From positions 1 to 8,240 of the forward strand of contig JARIHA010000048.1 of assembly GCA_029288475.1 (NCBI GenBank): a stretch of 8,240 nt of DNA. Direction: 5' to 3'. The stretch comes from Candidatus Tayloriibacteriota bacterium (lineage in GTDB: Bacteria; Patescibacteriota; Minisyncoccia; Phycocordibacterales; JARIHA01). Of the stretch, positions 1 to 7,164 are shown piece after piece. The first letter of the stretch is position 1; each line of letters starts with the position of its first letter. A program made the position numbers and the translations under genes. Under the pieces are notes generated by a model. The model had not been told where the DNA came from. It ran no database searches and saw nothing but the letters and a program-made list of their open reading frames with translations.

Positions 1-183
1 GAAGAGGAGGTATTTTACGAGCTTGTTGGAAATAGGAAAATTGAAGTATTCTCCATATTCATAGAAGGAGTAATTTATTGTTTCTGCTCCTGTTTCTTTT
101 GCAAAGGCAAAAATACTGATGTAGTTCCAAAGCTGGTTAGCAAGTTCGCCTCCTCCATGTTTAAAGATAATTACTTTTTTCAT
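1..183 (-). CDS. Partial GT11/NodZ-like fucosyltransferase candidate (N-terminus only)
   Basis: I translated this edge gene by hand. It starts at an ATG (183-181) nine bases after the stop of the GT2 gene and runs off the left edge, leaving 61 residues. The protein opens with MKKVIIFKHGGGELANQLWN at residues 1-20. A beta strand followed by a glycine-rich loop and N-Q-L-W/F-x-Y is the layout of the GDP-binding N-terminus of GT11 fucosyltransferases; the complete GT11 protein at the other end of this cluster has GGLGNQLFQY. The following segment (YISIFAFAKETGAE) also matches the GT11 pattern of a helix ending before a second strand. I infer a GT-B-fold, probably GDP-sugar-using transferase, but the catalytic HxRRGD region would lie outside the window, so the specific activity is unproven. 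No Shine-Dalgarno-like sequence precedes the ATG. Confidence 0.6.
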   Translation of the reverse strand, partial: MKKVIIFKHGGGELANQLWNYISIFAFAKETGAETINYSFYEYGEYFNFPISNKLVKYLLF

Positions 184-192
184 AAAGGCAAA

Positions 193-1167
193 CTAAAAGG
201 TTATTTCTTCAAAATGTGTCTCAGGATGCCCCCAGTAGTTGCTTCTCTGAAGGTAAGGTATCTTTGTTTCACTCATCTTTCTTACGTCTGAAAGATATTT
301 TTCTCGGGAGACTTCAGGGCGACCTGCTTTACCGATCTTATGGTTGATATGGAAAATTGGAAAAGGAATAACGTACTGAGTATAGTCGTGGCACGTTGCT
401 ACATGAAGGATGTAACTGTCCATGTATGAGCTTAGTGGTGTTTCATCATAGCCGCCGATCTTTTCCCAAGCATTCCGATGCATCAGGAGAAAATCTCCAG
501 CGGCCACTTCGTGAATACTGGTCTGATCTTGCTCAACTTTTTTTCTTGTGTAGAAATTGAAGAGCGGGCAGATCATAAAGGAACGTAAAGTTCTGGTATG
601 AATGAAAGCGGGGAACCATTCTGCCAAAGAGAGGTATACAGTGCTCTTCCTAAAAAGGATCTTGCTTACGCTTTTTTTCGAGATAGAAAGGATCTGTTCT
701 GGGGTGAGTGTTTCTTCAAAATAAGGAACTGAAAGGTCATATCTGTCTGCGCGGTAAAAAGTTTCCTCTTGTAGTGTTCCAGAAGCGATGAATGCGACGA
801 TTTCATCGCTTAGAATGATGTCAGGATTCATGACAAGAATGTACTGACCTTGGGCCCGTCTGATGCCGATATTTTTTGCGATGTATTCAAGCAGGGGAAT
901 TCTCGTTTTGAATTGCTGATGATAACTCTCAGGTACCACAATCGTTTTGACGGTGAGAATATTTTTTTCAAGAGGGAATAGCTCTTTCCAAAGAGGGATT
1001 TTGCCTTTTACCGGATTGTATTCAACTAAGATGAGTTCAATAGAGAGAGCGTGCTTTTCCGCAAGATATTCTAGAGTACGGAGTGAGGTCTTGATGCGGT
1101 TGATAAGATTGCCTCCGTAATCATCATTTCGAGCCGTTATTACAACTGATAAGAATGGTTTTTCCAT
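193..1167 (-). CDS. Family 2 glycosyltransferase (GT-A fold)
   Basis: The protein has 324 residues and no signal peptide or clear membrane span, so it is probably a cytosolic or membrane-peripheral transferase that adds one sugar to a growing glycan. Residues 7-15 (SVVITARND) are the first nucleotide-binding strand of the GT2 fold. Residues 97-107 (KNIGIRRAQGQ in this region) lead to MNPD at 113-116, which takes the place of the metal-binding DxD; NPD-type variants are common among rhamnosyltransferase-like GT2 enzymes. Residues 222-242 (AAGDFLLMHR...IGGYDE) are the usual acceptor-side GT2 segment ending in G-G-[YF]-D-E. The C-terminus carries an aromatic NYWGH motif at about 310-314. The ATG at 1167 lies 24 bases after the preceding stop and has no Shine-Dalgarno sequence; the stop is TAG. 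Donor and acceptor cannot be deduced from sequence. Confidence 0.85.
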   Translation of the reverse strand: MEKPFLSVVITARNDDYGGNLINRIKTSLRTLEYLAEKHALSIELILVEYNPVKGKIPLWKELFPLEKNILTVKTIVVPESYHQQFKTRIPLLEYIAKNIGIRRAQGQYILVMNPDIILSDEIVAFIASGTLQEETFYRADRYDLSVPYFEETLTPEQILSISKKSVSKILFRKSTVYLSLAEWFPAFIHTRTLRSFMICPLFNFYTRKKVEQDQTSIHEVAAGDFLLMHRNAWEKIGGYDETPLSSYMDSYILHVATCHDYTQYVIPFPIFHINHKIGKAGRPEVSREKYLSDVRKMSETKIPYLQRSNYWGHPETHFEEITF

Positions 1168-1190
1168 AAAGTATAGTATAGCAAATTATC
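1168..1190 (-). promoter_or_regulatory. Possible internal extended -10 promoter, near-leaderless
   Basis: This is the longest spacer between genes in the window (23 bases). Read on the minus strand it contains TGCTATACT (1183-1175), a close match to the extended -10 consensus TGnTATAAT. The -10 hexamer ends seven bases before the ATG at 1167, so a start at the usual distance would give a transcript with almost no leader. The -35 position (about GATAAA) is poor, and AT-rich spacers produce such matches by chance. I regard it as a weak candidate for internal transcription of the last genes of the cluster. Confidence 0.2.
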
Positions 1191-3203
1191 TTATTTTTTT
1201 ATCCGTGTTTGGATTTGAGAATAACGGGGATTTTGATTCGATACTCTCCATAAGTAGAGGGGTAGGTAGAACACGAAGCTCTTCTTGTAGGTCAGTGCCA
1301 CTTGAAAATTAAAATCTCGATCAGCTCCTCTGCCGGTAAATGAAGGCCAGATTCTACTGCTCAGCGGGCGGAAGGATACTTTTTCAAGCACTAGTCTTTT
1401 AAAGAGCGGACTGTTTCCTGTGCCAGGGTAAGCGTCAAGACGTCTCATAAAAAGTTTGTTTATGATAGGGAGGGTCTTCCATTCAAAAGGAATGATGCTC
1501 GCGAGGGCTGGAATATACATGCATAGCCCTCTTGTTCTTTTTGCAAGAGTGGCAAGTTCTTCTGGGGTGCTGAATGGCAATGTTGTTTTGAATTTATCTA
1601 GATCAAGTTTTGTGCCGATCAATGTGTCATCAAACTTCTGCCAATCAAGACAGAGATGTATTGCACCATGTTTTTTTGCCAGCTCCAGTTGGGTTTCGAT
1701 CCTGTTTATCAGAGAAGCATCATCAGCATCTTGAAAGGTGATCCATGAACCGGAGGCTTTTTCAAATCCATAATTGCGCGCAGAGTATCCTGCATTGATA
1801 TTCCTACCTTTCTTATTTACCCGATGAGGGTCATTAAAAGGAAGCTTGTAATAAAAAATGGTCGGGTCATTTTTTATAATTCTATTAACAACTTCCTTCG
1901 TTGTATCACTACTATTGTCGTCTATGACAATGATTTCTGTATTCTTATAGGTCTGTTGTTGTATTGAAGAGATAGCGGTTTCAATGGTGCGAGCAGAATC
2001 ATGGGCTGGGATAATGACTGAAATGAGCGGACGATTTTCTCTTTCTTCAATGATCTGACCGGCAAAACTTTCATATGCTTCTGTAAAATTTTCTTTGGTA
2101 AAAGTGCGCTGTGCATAATTCCATACAGCGATCGATTGTTTCTTTAGCTCTTCGGTAGAAAGTGCAGAAGTTTCGATGATGGCTTTTTTAATTTCTTCCA
2201 TCGAGCAGTCTTTTAGAATCGTACCAAAATCCCTAATGTCTACTCCCGAATGTGTGCTTATAATGGGAATAAGCCCGGCATGAAGAGAGGTGATGACTGC
2301 TCCGCTTTGTCCTTCTGCACAGGAAGGATAGATCATGGCGATGCAGTTAGCAGCAATGTCTTTAAACCTTTTACCTGTTACATCTATTCTTCCTTCCAGG
2401 TGGATATTCGGAAGGGAGTAGAGTTCTTTTTTATATACTTCAGTGAAATCTTTTTCTGCTTCTACCGGCCCGCAAATAGTGAGGTGGAAGTTAGGCATGT
2501 CTTTGAAACACTCAAGCAGGAGATCGAGGCCTTTATGAACGGCACCTCCGCCACTCAGCCAAAGGAAATTTCTGCGGATCTTATCGAATTCTTTTTGCTC
2601 CGGTGAACTGAAAGTTACTACCGTAGAACCCGGAACAGAAATAATTTTTTTGTTTGTAGCAGGATAGGTAGCAAATGTATCGTTGTTGCCCAAACCTTCG
2701 AGGTAATCAGCAATTTCAAAACTCTTATTTTCCTCAAGCTGACGCCGAGGGGTAAGAGAAATTCCGCGCCTTTTTTCTACTGCGGCGATTCGTCCTTTCT
2801 CTGCCTCGTTTTGAAACTTCCAATGAGACGTAGCGATATGAAAAACTTTTATGCAGTCTTTGTTGAGAAAAGGGGCCAATCGCTCGAGATTTTTATCGAT
2901 ATCGATGAAAAAATCATACTGCTTTTTTGGCAGCCATGTTCTATTGTGGGCGTCGATCACGTCTACTTCGTAGCCTCGGTCAAGAAAGATCCTTGCTATC
3001 TCGTGGCACTCCCAATAATTAGAATGGCGGGTTGAGAGTGTTTCATTTGGCTTAAGGAGAAATGGTTCAAGAATATACGAAAGAAGTACTCGTCCGCGGC
3101 TTTTTCCGACCGGTTGAAGGGAGATAGAGCCGGTTAGTCGCTTTTGAATTTTTTTCTTATAAGCATCTCCGTAAAGAGACAGTGTTCCGTTCGATTTATT
3201 CAT
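1191..3203 (-). CDS. Two-domain glycosyltransferase: GT4-like (GT-B) fused to GT2 (GT-A)
   Basis: I place the start at the ATG at 3203, giving 670 residues (MNKSNGTLSL...). It overlaps the asnB stop by eight bases. A longer reading from 3323 would add 40 residues lying entirely inside asnB and showing no domain. Residues about 35-380 are a GT-B transferase of the GT4 type: a first strand at 37-45, then SGGGAVHKGLD (217-227) opening the nucleotide-sugar domain, and AEGQSG (296-301). The second Glu of the classic E-x7-E motif appears to be Thr305. Residues about 391-640 are a GT2 domain: LISVIIPAHDSA (about 393-404), VIDDNSSD (about 426-433), the metal-binding DADD (492-495) and GADRDF (626-631) on the acceptor side. 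A GT4+GT2 fusion suggests two consecutive sugar additions by one polypeptide. Either domain might instead be non-catalytic. No membrane span is apparent. Confidence 0.85.
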   Translation of the reverse strand: MNKSNGTLSLYGDAYKKKIQKRLTGSISLQPVGKSRGRVLLSYILEPFLLKPNETLSTRHSNYWECHEIARIFLDRGYEVDVIDAHNRTWLPKKQYDFFIDIDKNLERLAPFLNKDCIKVFHIATSHWKFQNEAEKGRIAAVEKRRGISLTPRRQLEENKSFEIADYLEGLGNNDTFATYPATNKKIISVPGSTVVTFSSPEQKEFDKIRRNFLWLSGGGAVHKGLDLLLECFKDMPNFHLTICGPVEAEKDFTEVYKKELYSLPNIHLEGRIDVTGKRFKDIAANCIAMIYPSCAEGQSGAVITSLHAGLIPIISTHSGVDIRDFGTILKDCSMEEIKKAIIETSALSTEELKKQSIAVWNYAQRTFTKENFTEAYESFAGQIIEERENRPLISVIIPAHDSARTIETAISSIQQQTYKNTEIIVIDDNSSDTTKEVVNRIIKNDPTIFYYKLPFNDPHRVNKKGRNINAGYSARNYGFEKASGSWITFQDADDASLINRIETQLELAKKHGAIHLCLDWQKFDDTLIGTKLDLDKFKTTLPFSTPEELATLAKRTRGLCMYIPALASIIPFEWKTLPIINKLFMRRLDAYPGTGNSPLFKRLVLEKVSFRPLSSRIWPSFTGRGADRDFNFQVALTYKKSFVFYLPLYLWRVSNQNPRYSQIQTRIKK

Positions 3204-4995
3204 AGCTATTTTTATGTTCGCCAAGCCAGATCTCCAAGCAAAGAAGTATCCAAATCTTGTAGTGTTTCTTCGTATTATCTTTTTCGTAAAAGTCAGCGAG
3301 CAGGTTTTCAACATACTCTTCATTTAGGCCGATGGTGTTGTAGATAAGGCCATTTTTATTCGCGAGTTTTGCGTAAACTAATTTTTTAAATGAATCTTTT
3401 TTTAACCATTCCTTGACCGGAGCCCCGAAGCCTTGCTTACGTCGATACACAAATTCTTTTGGCATTATTTCGCTCAGTATATCTTTAAGAATGATCTTGC
3501 CGTTCTTTTTATCCACCTTGTATTCAAATGGCAGGTTAAATACAAATTCAGCTAGTTCGTAGTCGAGAAACGGACAGCGGACTTCAAGCGAATGCATCAT
3601 TCCCATCATGTCCACTTTACTGAGCAGTTGTCCGGGTAGATAGACTGTAAGATCGAAGAGATTCATTTTGGTAAGAGGGTCGACTTGTGAGTCGTTGATC
3701 GCTTTCGGTACTATAAAGTCTATCGAAGGAAAATTTTCTTGAGGTGCTGTCTTCCAAAGCTGTTTCTTTTCTTTCTTGCTGAATATTTGCATGTTCTTTA
3801 CATAATCCTTGAAGGGATCAGAAAAGATGCGATGAATAACCTGCTGATGTTTCTGAAGGTTCCAGTGTTTCCAGTACCAACCATAACCAAGGAAGAGTTC
3901 ATCTGCACCGTCTCCGCTCAGGGCCACTTTTACTTTTGATTCTGCAAGTTGTGAAACAAGCCCTTGAGGAAAGAGGGAGGAGTCGCCGTTTGGCTCATCA
4001 AGGTAACGCAATGCTGATACGAGTTCTTGGGTGAGATCACTTTTTGCCTGAAGGGTGTAGTGATCGCTACCAATCTTTTCTGAGGCTTCCTTTGCAAAGG
4101 GCAGTTCATTTATGTAGCCTTCATACCCAACAGAAAATGTCTTGATCGGTTTTGAAAGAAAGGATTGCGCATAATAGGTGGCGAGGGTCGAATCAAGGCC
4201 GCCGCTCAAGAAGCTTCCGATCTCAACGTCTGCCGCCATCATTCTTTTCTCGACGGCCTTTACGATGAGTTCCTTGGTTTTTTTCTTTGCATCTTCGTAC
4301 GAAATGTCCAAAGGTTTATATTCAAGTGACCAGTATCGCGAAGTTACCAATGTACCATTTTTATACACGCCGCTGTGCGCCGGTGGAAGGGTGTGAATAT
4401 TGCTGTAGATCGTCCTGTTTGGCGGAATGTACATGAGGGAAAGATATGCATCCACTGCTTCCAGATCAAGTTTTCCTTTGATAAATCCTGAAGCAATGAC
4501 AGACTTTATTTCTGAGGCAAAAATCATGCCTCTATCTTTATCAAACGCGTAGTAAAAAGGTTTTTTACCAAAACGATCACGCGCTACAAAAAGCTCTTTT
4601 TTCTCCGCATCCCAAAGAGCGAATGCAAACATACCGTCGAGATGTTTCGGACAGTCTGTGCCGTATTCGTTGTAGGCCTTGAGTATTACTTCCGTGTCAG
4701 AGTTGCTGGAAAAGTGGTGGCCTTTTGCTTCGAGTTCTTTGCGCAATGCCTGATAGTTATAGATCTCTCCATTGAAGGTGATGGCGCAGTCTCGCTGGTT
4801 ATCTTTCTTTGGTTGATGTCCTCCAGGAGAGAGGTCGATGATCGCCAAACGGGCCTGTCCTAAGATGCAGGTAGGAAAGCTCATGGTGCCTTTGTCGTCG
4901 GGGCCTCGTCGAGCAAGACAGGCAAGCATCGCGTCAATTTTTCGCGGTTCGATCTTTTTTATCTCTTTTCCTGCGATTCCAATGATCCCGCACAT
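3196..4995 (-). CDS. asnB: Glutamine-hydrolysing asparagine synthetase-type amidotransferase
   Basis: The protein has 599 residues, close to usual AsnB length. Residues 1-210 are the class II glutaminase domain: the N-terminal Cys2 nucleophile (MCGIIG, exposed after Met removal), Arg49, FNGEIYN (74-80) and SNSDTE (97-102). Residues about 235-590 are the ATP-pyrophosphatase synthetase domain: the PP-loop SGGLDST (264-270), DEPNGD (333-338), SGDGADELF (360-368) and the LSKVDMM...RCPFLD region (458-478). Glutamine-derived ammonia is passed to an adenylylated carboxylate. In the canonical enzyme this is aspartate. AsnB paralogues inside polysaccharide loci are often thought to amidate sugar acids or glycan substituents, and the position here, between sugar-modifying and transferase genes, makes that a real alternative. 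The start is fixed by the catalytic Cys2; the ATG follows the upstream stop by three bases, suggesting coupled translation. Confidence 0.93.
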   Translation of the reverse strand: MCGIIGIAGKEIKKIEPRKIDAMLACLARRGPDDKGTMSFPTCILGQARLAIIDLSPGGHQPKKDNQRDCAITFNGEIYNYQALRKELEAKGHHFSSNSDTEVILKAYNEYGTDCPKHLDGMFAFALWDAEKKELFVARDRFGKKPFYYAFDKDRGMIFASEIKSVIASGFIKGKLDLEAVDAYLSLMYIPPNRTIYSNIHTLPPAHSGVYKNGTLVTSRYWSLEYKPLDISYEDAKKKTKELIVKAVEKRMMAADVEIGSFLSGGLDSTLATYYAQSFLSKPIKTFSVGYEGYINELPFAKEASEKIGSDHYTLQAKSDLTQELVSALRYLDEPNGDSSLFPQGLVSQLAESKVKVALSGDGADELFLGYGWYWKHWNLQKHQQVIHRIFSDPFKDYVKNMQIFSKKEKKQLWKTAPQENFPSIDFIVPKAINDSQVDPLTKMNLFDLTVYLPGQLLSKVDMMGMMHSLEVRCPFLDYELAEFVFNLPFEYKVDKKNGKIILKDILSEIMPKEFVYRRKQGFGAPVKEWLKKDSFKKLVYAKLANKNGLIYNTIGLNEEYVENLLADFYEKDNTKKHYKIWILLCLEIWLGEHKNSYE

Positions 4996-4998
4996 AAA

Positions 4999-6162
4999 TT
5001 ATGAGAGCTTTTTAATGATAAATTCTATCTCTTTATCGGTCATTTCAGCATTGTTTGCAAAATAAAATCCCAAGTCGTTGACTTGCTTTGCATTTGGCAG
5101 GGAATAACTGCCGGGAACATATTTTTTATAGAATGGCTGTTCTGTCATGGAACCTCCCACAATTGGTCGGACTTCGATTCCTTCTTTATTGCAGATATCG
5201 ATATATTTTTGCTGAATGGCTTTGTTACTGCATACAATAGGAAAGGCGAAATTTGAGTTTTTGCCCGTGAGAACTTTTATTTTCTGGAAATCTGGATTTT
5301 TTTCGTAAAGGGCTGATAGGCAAGTATAATTTTTCTCCCTTTTTCTTACGATCTCATCAAGATAGGCAAGTTGATAAATACCTAAGAAGCCTTGAATTTC
5401 GGTCGGTCGGATATTGTAGGCTAGATCGTAGAATGTGTATTTGTCATAAAAAGAAGGAACATGATATTTTTTTCTCAACATTATTTGGTCCTCTGTTGGC
5501 AAATGTCGATCCCACCCATGTGAACGCACCATTCTCAATTCTCTCGCTAGTTCTTTGTCGTCCGTGCATACCATTCCTCCTTCTATAGTCGACATATGAT
5601 GTCCGACAAAAGTAGAAAAAGTTGAAGCATGCGAATAGTTCCCAAGTTTTACTCCTTTGTATTCTGAGCCGAGCGCTTCGCAATTATCTTCCAGAAAGAG
5701 AATGTTCTTTTCTTTGCAGAATTTTGCAATCTCATCAATATTGTCGCAAAAACCAAGTAGGTTGGTGATGAATAAAAGTGAGAATGGCTCGCGGTCGTAA
5801 GCTTCCTGTACTTTTTTTAGAGAAATATTGAGTGTCTCTAGTTCAATATCCACTGGAACGGGTTTGATGCCGAGCTGGATGAATGGCATGATATTGGTTG
5901 GCCAAGTAATGGCAGAGAAGGCAGCCTTATCGCCCACTTTTATTTTCCCCTGATTAATGAGTGCTTGAATAAGTGCCAAGTTTGCTGAACTTCCACTATT
6001 GAAGAAGACGCAGTATGCTCTTTTTTGCCATTTGGCGAATTTTTCCTCAAATTCAGCACATTGAGCTCCTAGACTGAGTTGTTTTGCATTCATGATGAAC
6101 TCACACAACGCCTTTTTTGTTTCTTCTTCTCGGTAAAAACTATTTTTAGTTAGTTTTATCAT
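4999..6162 (-). CDS. ColD-like PLP-dependent sugar 3-dehydratase (DegT/DnrJ/EryC1/StrS fold, Lys-less)
   Basis: The protein has 387 residues and the full DegT aspartate-aminotransferase fold: NSGSSANL (55-62, phosphate binding), W88 in ITWPTN, LEDNCEALG (157-165, with the PLP-binding Asp159), and HGWDR (215-219). Where sugar aminotransferases have the Schiff-base Lys, this one has FVGHHMSTIEGG (185-196), with His188. His at this position is the signature of GDP-4-keto-6-deoxy-D-mannose 3-dehydratase (ColD, about 388 residues, His188 as I recall it) and of the RfbH/E1 dehydratases. It lacks the cysteine cluster with which RfbH binds its [2Fe-2S] centre, so ColD is the closer match. Such enzymes remove the 3-hydroxyl, leading to 3,6-dideoxyhexoses such as colitose; ColD uses glutamate to regenerate PMP. 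The ATG is one base past the preceding stop. I am confident of the subclass but less so of the substrate. Confidence 0.88.
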   Translation of the reverse strand: MIKLTKNSFYREEETKKALCEFIMNAKQLSLGAQCAEFEEKFAKWQKRAYCVFFNSGSSANLALIQALINQGKIKVGDKAAFSAITWPTNIMPFIQLGIKPVPVDIELETLNISLKKVQEAYDREPFSLLFITNLLGFCDNIDEIAKFCKEKNILFLEDNCEALGSEYKGVKLGNYSHASTFSTFVGHHMSTIEGGMVCTDDKELARELRMVRSHGWDRHLPTEDQIMLRKKYHVPSFYDKYTFYDLAYNIRPTEIQGFLGIYQLAYLDEIVRKREKNYTCLSALYEKNPDFQKIKVLTGKNSNFAFPIVCSNKAIQQKYIDICNKEGIEVRPIVGGSMTEQPFYKKYVPGSYSLPNAKQVNDLGFYFANNAEMTDKEIEFIIKKLS

Positions 6163-6163
6163 T

Positions 6164-7156
6164 TTATTTCATTAGTTTAGCAATATCATTTGTCCAAGCG
6201 GCGAGAAGATCCAGCTCTTCTTTTGGTACCAATCCTTTTTGGTGTAAAGCTTCATACACCCTCATCAGGTTTTCAGGCATGGTTTTTTCTTTTGTTGCTG
6301 TCTCAGCGCTAATCTTTGCAATTTCTTCAGAATGAAGATAGATAAGAAGTTCTGCTTGGAAATCTTTGAGATAGTTGTGAGGGTTTCTTTCCTGCACTAC
6401 TGTGGGAGGGGTGAATCCTAGAGTGAACCCGTCATTCCACATCAGCGGCTGGGCAATGAGTCCTCTTACGATATCGCTTTCTCTCGGGCTAATAAAGCCA
6501 GGTAAATAAAGAAGGGGAAAGGTTTCCTTTCGAAATGTAGTGCTTTGGCAGTTGAAAGGGCAAAGAGCTAAAGGTGAGAGTACTGTAGGTTCATTTTGAT
6601 CGAAGTAGATCGGTTCGTTGTTTGTTAGGCGGTAAATAGCGTCTACATCTGTTTCCTTGTTTGCCAGGTGTTGCCAGATGCCGATGCTACCTTTTTGTTT
6701 TTCTGTAGATGGTTTGTTTTTTTCTAAGATTTTATCAAGCGGGTATCCTCTCGGCCAGACAAATTTATTGGTATAGTATTGGTAAATATTGACGAATCCT
6801 TTTTGTGAAATATGCGGATATTCAGCTTCAAAGGAAGGAATGGTCCATTCTGCGCCGATCGGGATATTGTCGTCATCCGCTTGGGTGATGATTTCTGCAC
6901 CGTGCTCTATTGCATAAAGATAGCCGAGCATCACTCGGGCAGGGAGATTCCATGGTAAAAACTTAACTGTTTCGTAAGGCAGTTTTTCCTGATTTTCTGG
7001 AGAAAGGTAAATGACATTTTCATGCTTCCAGTCCTGTGGAGTTTTTTTGTCTCCAACCATTATTATTGTCCAATCCTTCATCGAAGCAAATCGAGCCACT
7101 GCTTCGCTGGGCGGAAAGATTGATGTCATTACAATATAGTTTTTGTTTTTTTTCAT
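6164..7156 (-). CDS. STELLO/DUF288-family glycosyltransferase
   Basis: With the ATG at 7156 the protein has 330 residues. It matches the DUF288 (STELLO) glycosyltransferase domain from memory of its conserved blocks: a first strand IVMTSIFPPS (8-17), the acidic metal-binding QADDDN (92-97), WPRGYPLDKI (134-143), DVDAIYRLT (170-178), PFNCQST (200-206), RESDIVRG (225-232) and a C-terminal QERNPHNYLKDF (255-266). STELLO proteins are best known from plants, where they act in the Golgi on cellulose synthase complexes; bacterial members are known from sequence but I know of no assigned activity. There is no signal peptide or membrane anchor, so it is presumably cytosolic here. A GTG at 7180 would add eight residues and overlap the fucosyltransferase gene; I prefer the ATG, eight bases after that gene's stop. 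Donor and acceptor are unknown. Confidence 0.88.
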   Translation of the reverse strand: MKKNKNYIVMTSIFPPSEAVARFASMKDWTIIMVGDKKTPQDWKHENVIYLSPENQEKLPYETVKFLPWNLPARVMLGYLYAIEHGAEIITQADDDNIPIGAEWTIPSFEAEYPHISQKGFVNIYQYYTNKFVWPRGYPLDKILEKNKPSTEKQKGSIGIWQHLANKETDVDAIYRLTNNEPIYFDQNEPTVLSPLALCPFNCQSTTFRKETFPLLYLPGFISPRESDIVRGLIAQPLMWNDGFTLGFTPPTVVQERNPHNYLKDFQAELLIYLHSEEIAKISAETATKEKTMPENLMRVYEALHQKGLVPKEELDLLAAWTNDIAKLMK

Positions 7157-7164
7157 AAATTCTT

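Noticed and set aside
1191..1200. T-run on the plus strand as a possible terminator tail
   Set aside because: In the direction of transcription it is an A-run encoding the last Lys codons and TAA stop, with no preceding stem-loop.
3204..3323. Upstream extension of the GT4-GT2 gene to a start at 3323
   Set aside because: These 40 residues lie wholly within the 3' end of asnB in another frame, are basic and domain-less, and an ATG at 3203 gives a normal short overlap.
1456..5065. Plus-strand open frames at 1456-1734, 2250-2606, 2811-3035, 3144-3347, 3739-3939, 4178-4396, 4642-4863 and 4838-5065
   Set aside because: All lie opposite well-supported minus-strand genes, are short, and show no recognisable domain or spacing consistent with real genes.
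5444..5683. Second minus-strand frame inside the ColD-like gene
   Set aside because: It is a shadow frame: the other frame encodes all the PLP-enzyme motifs through the same bases.
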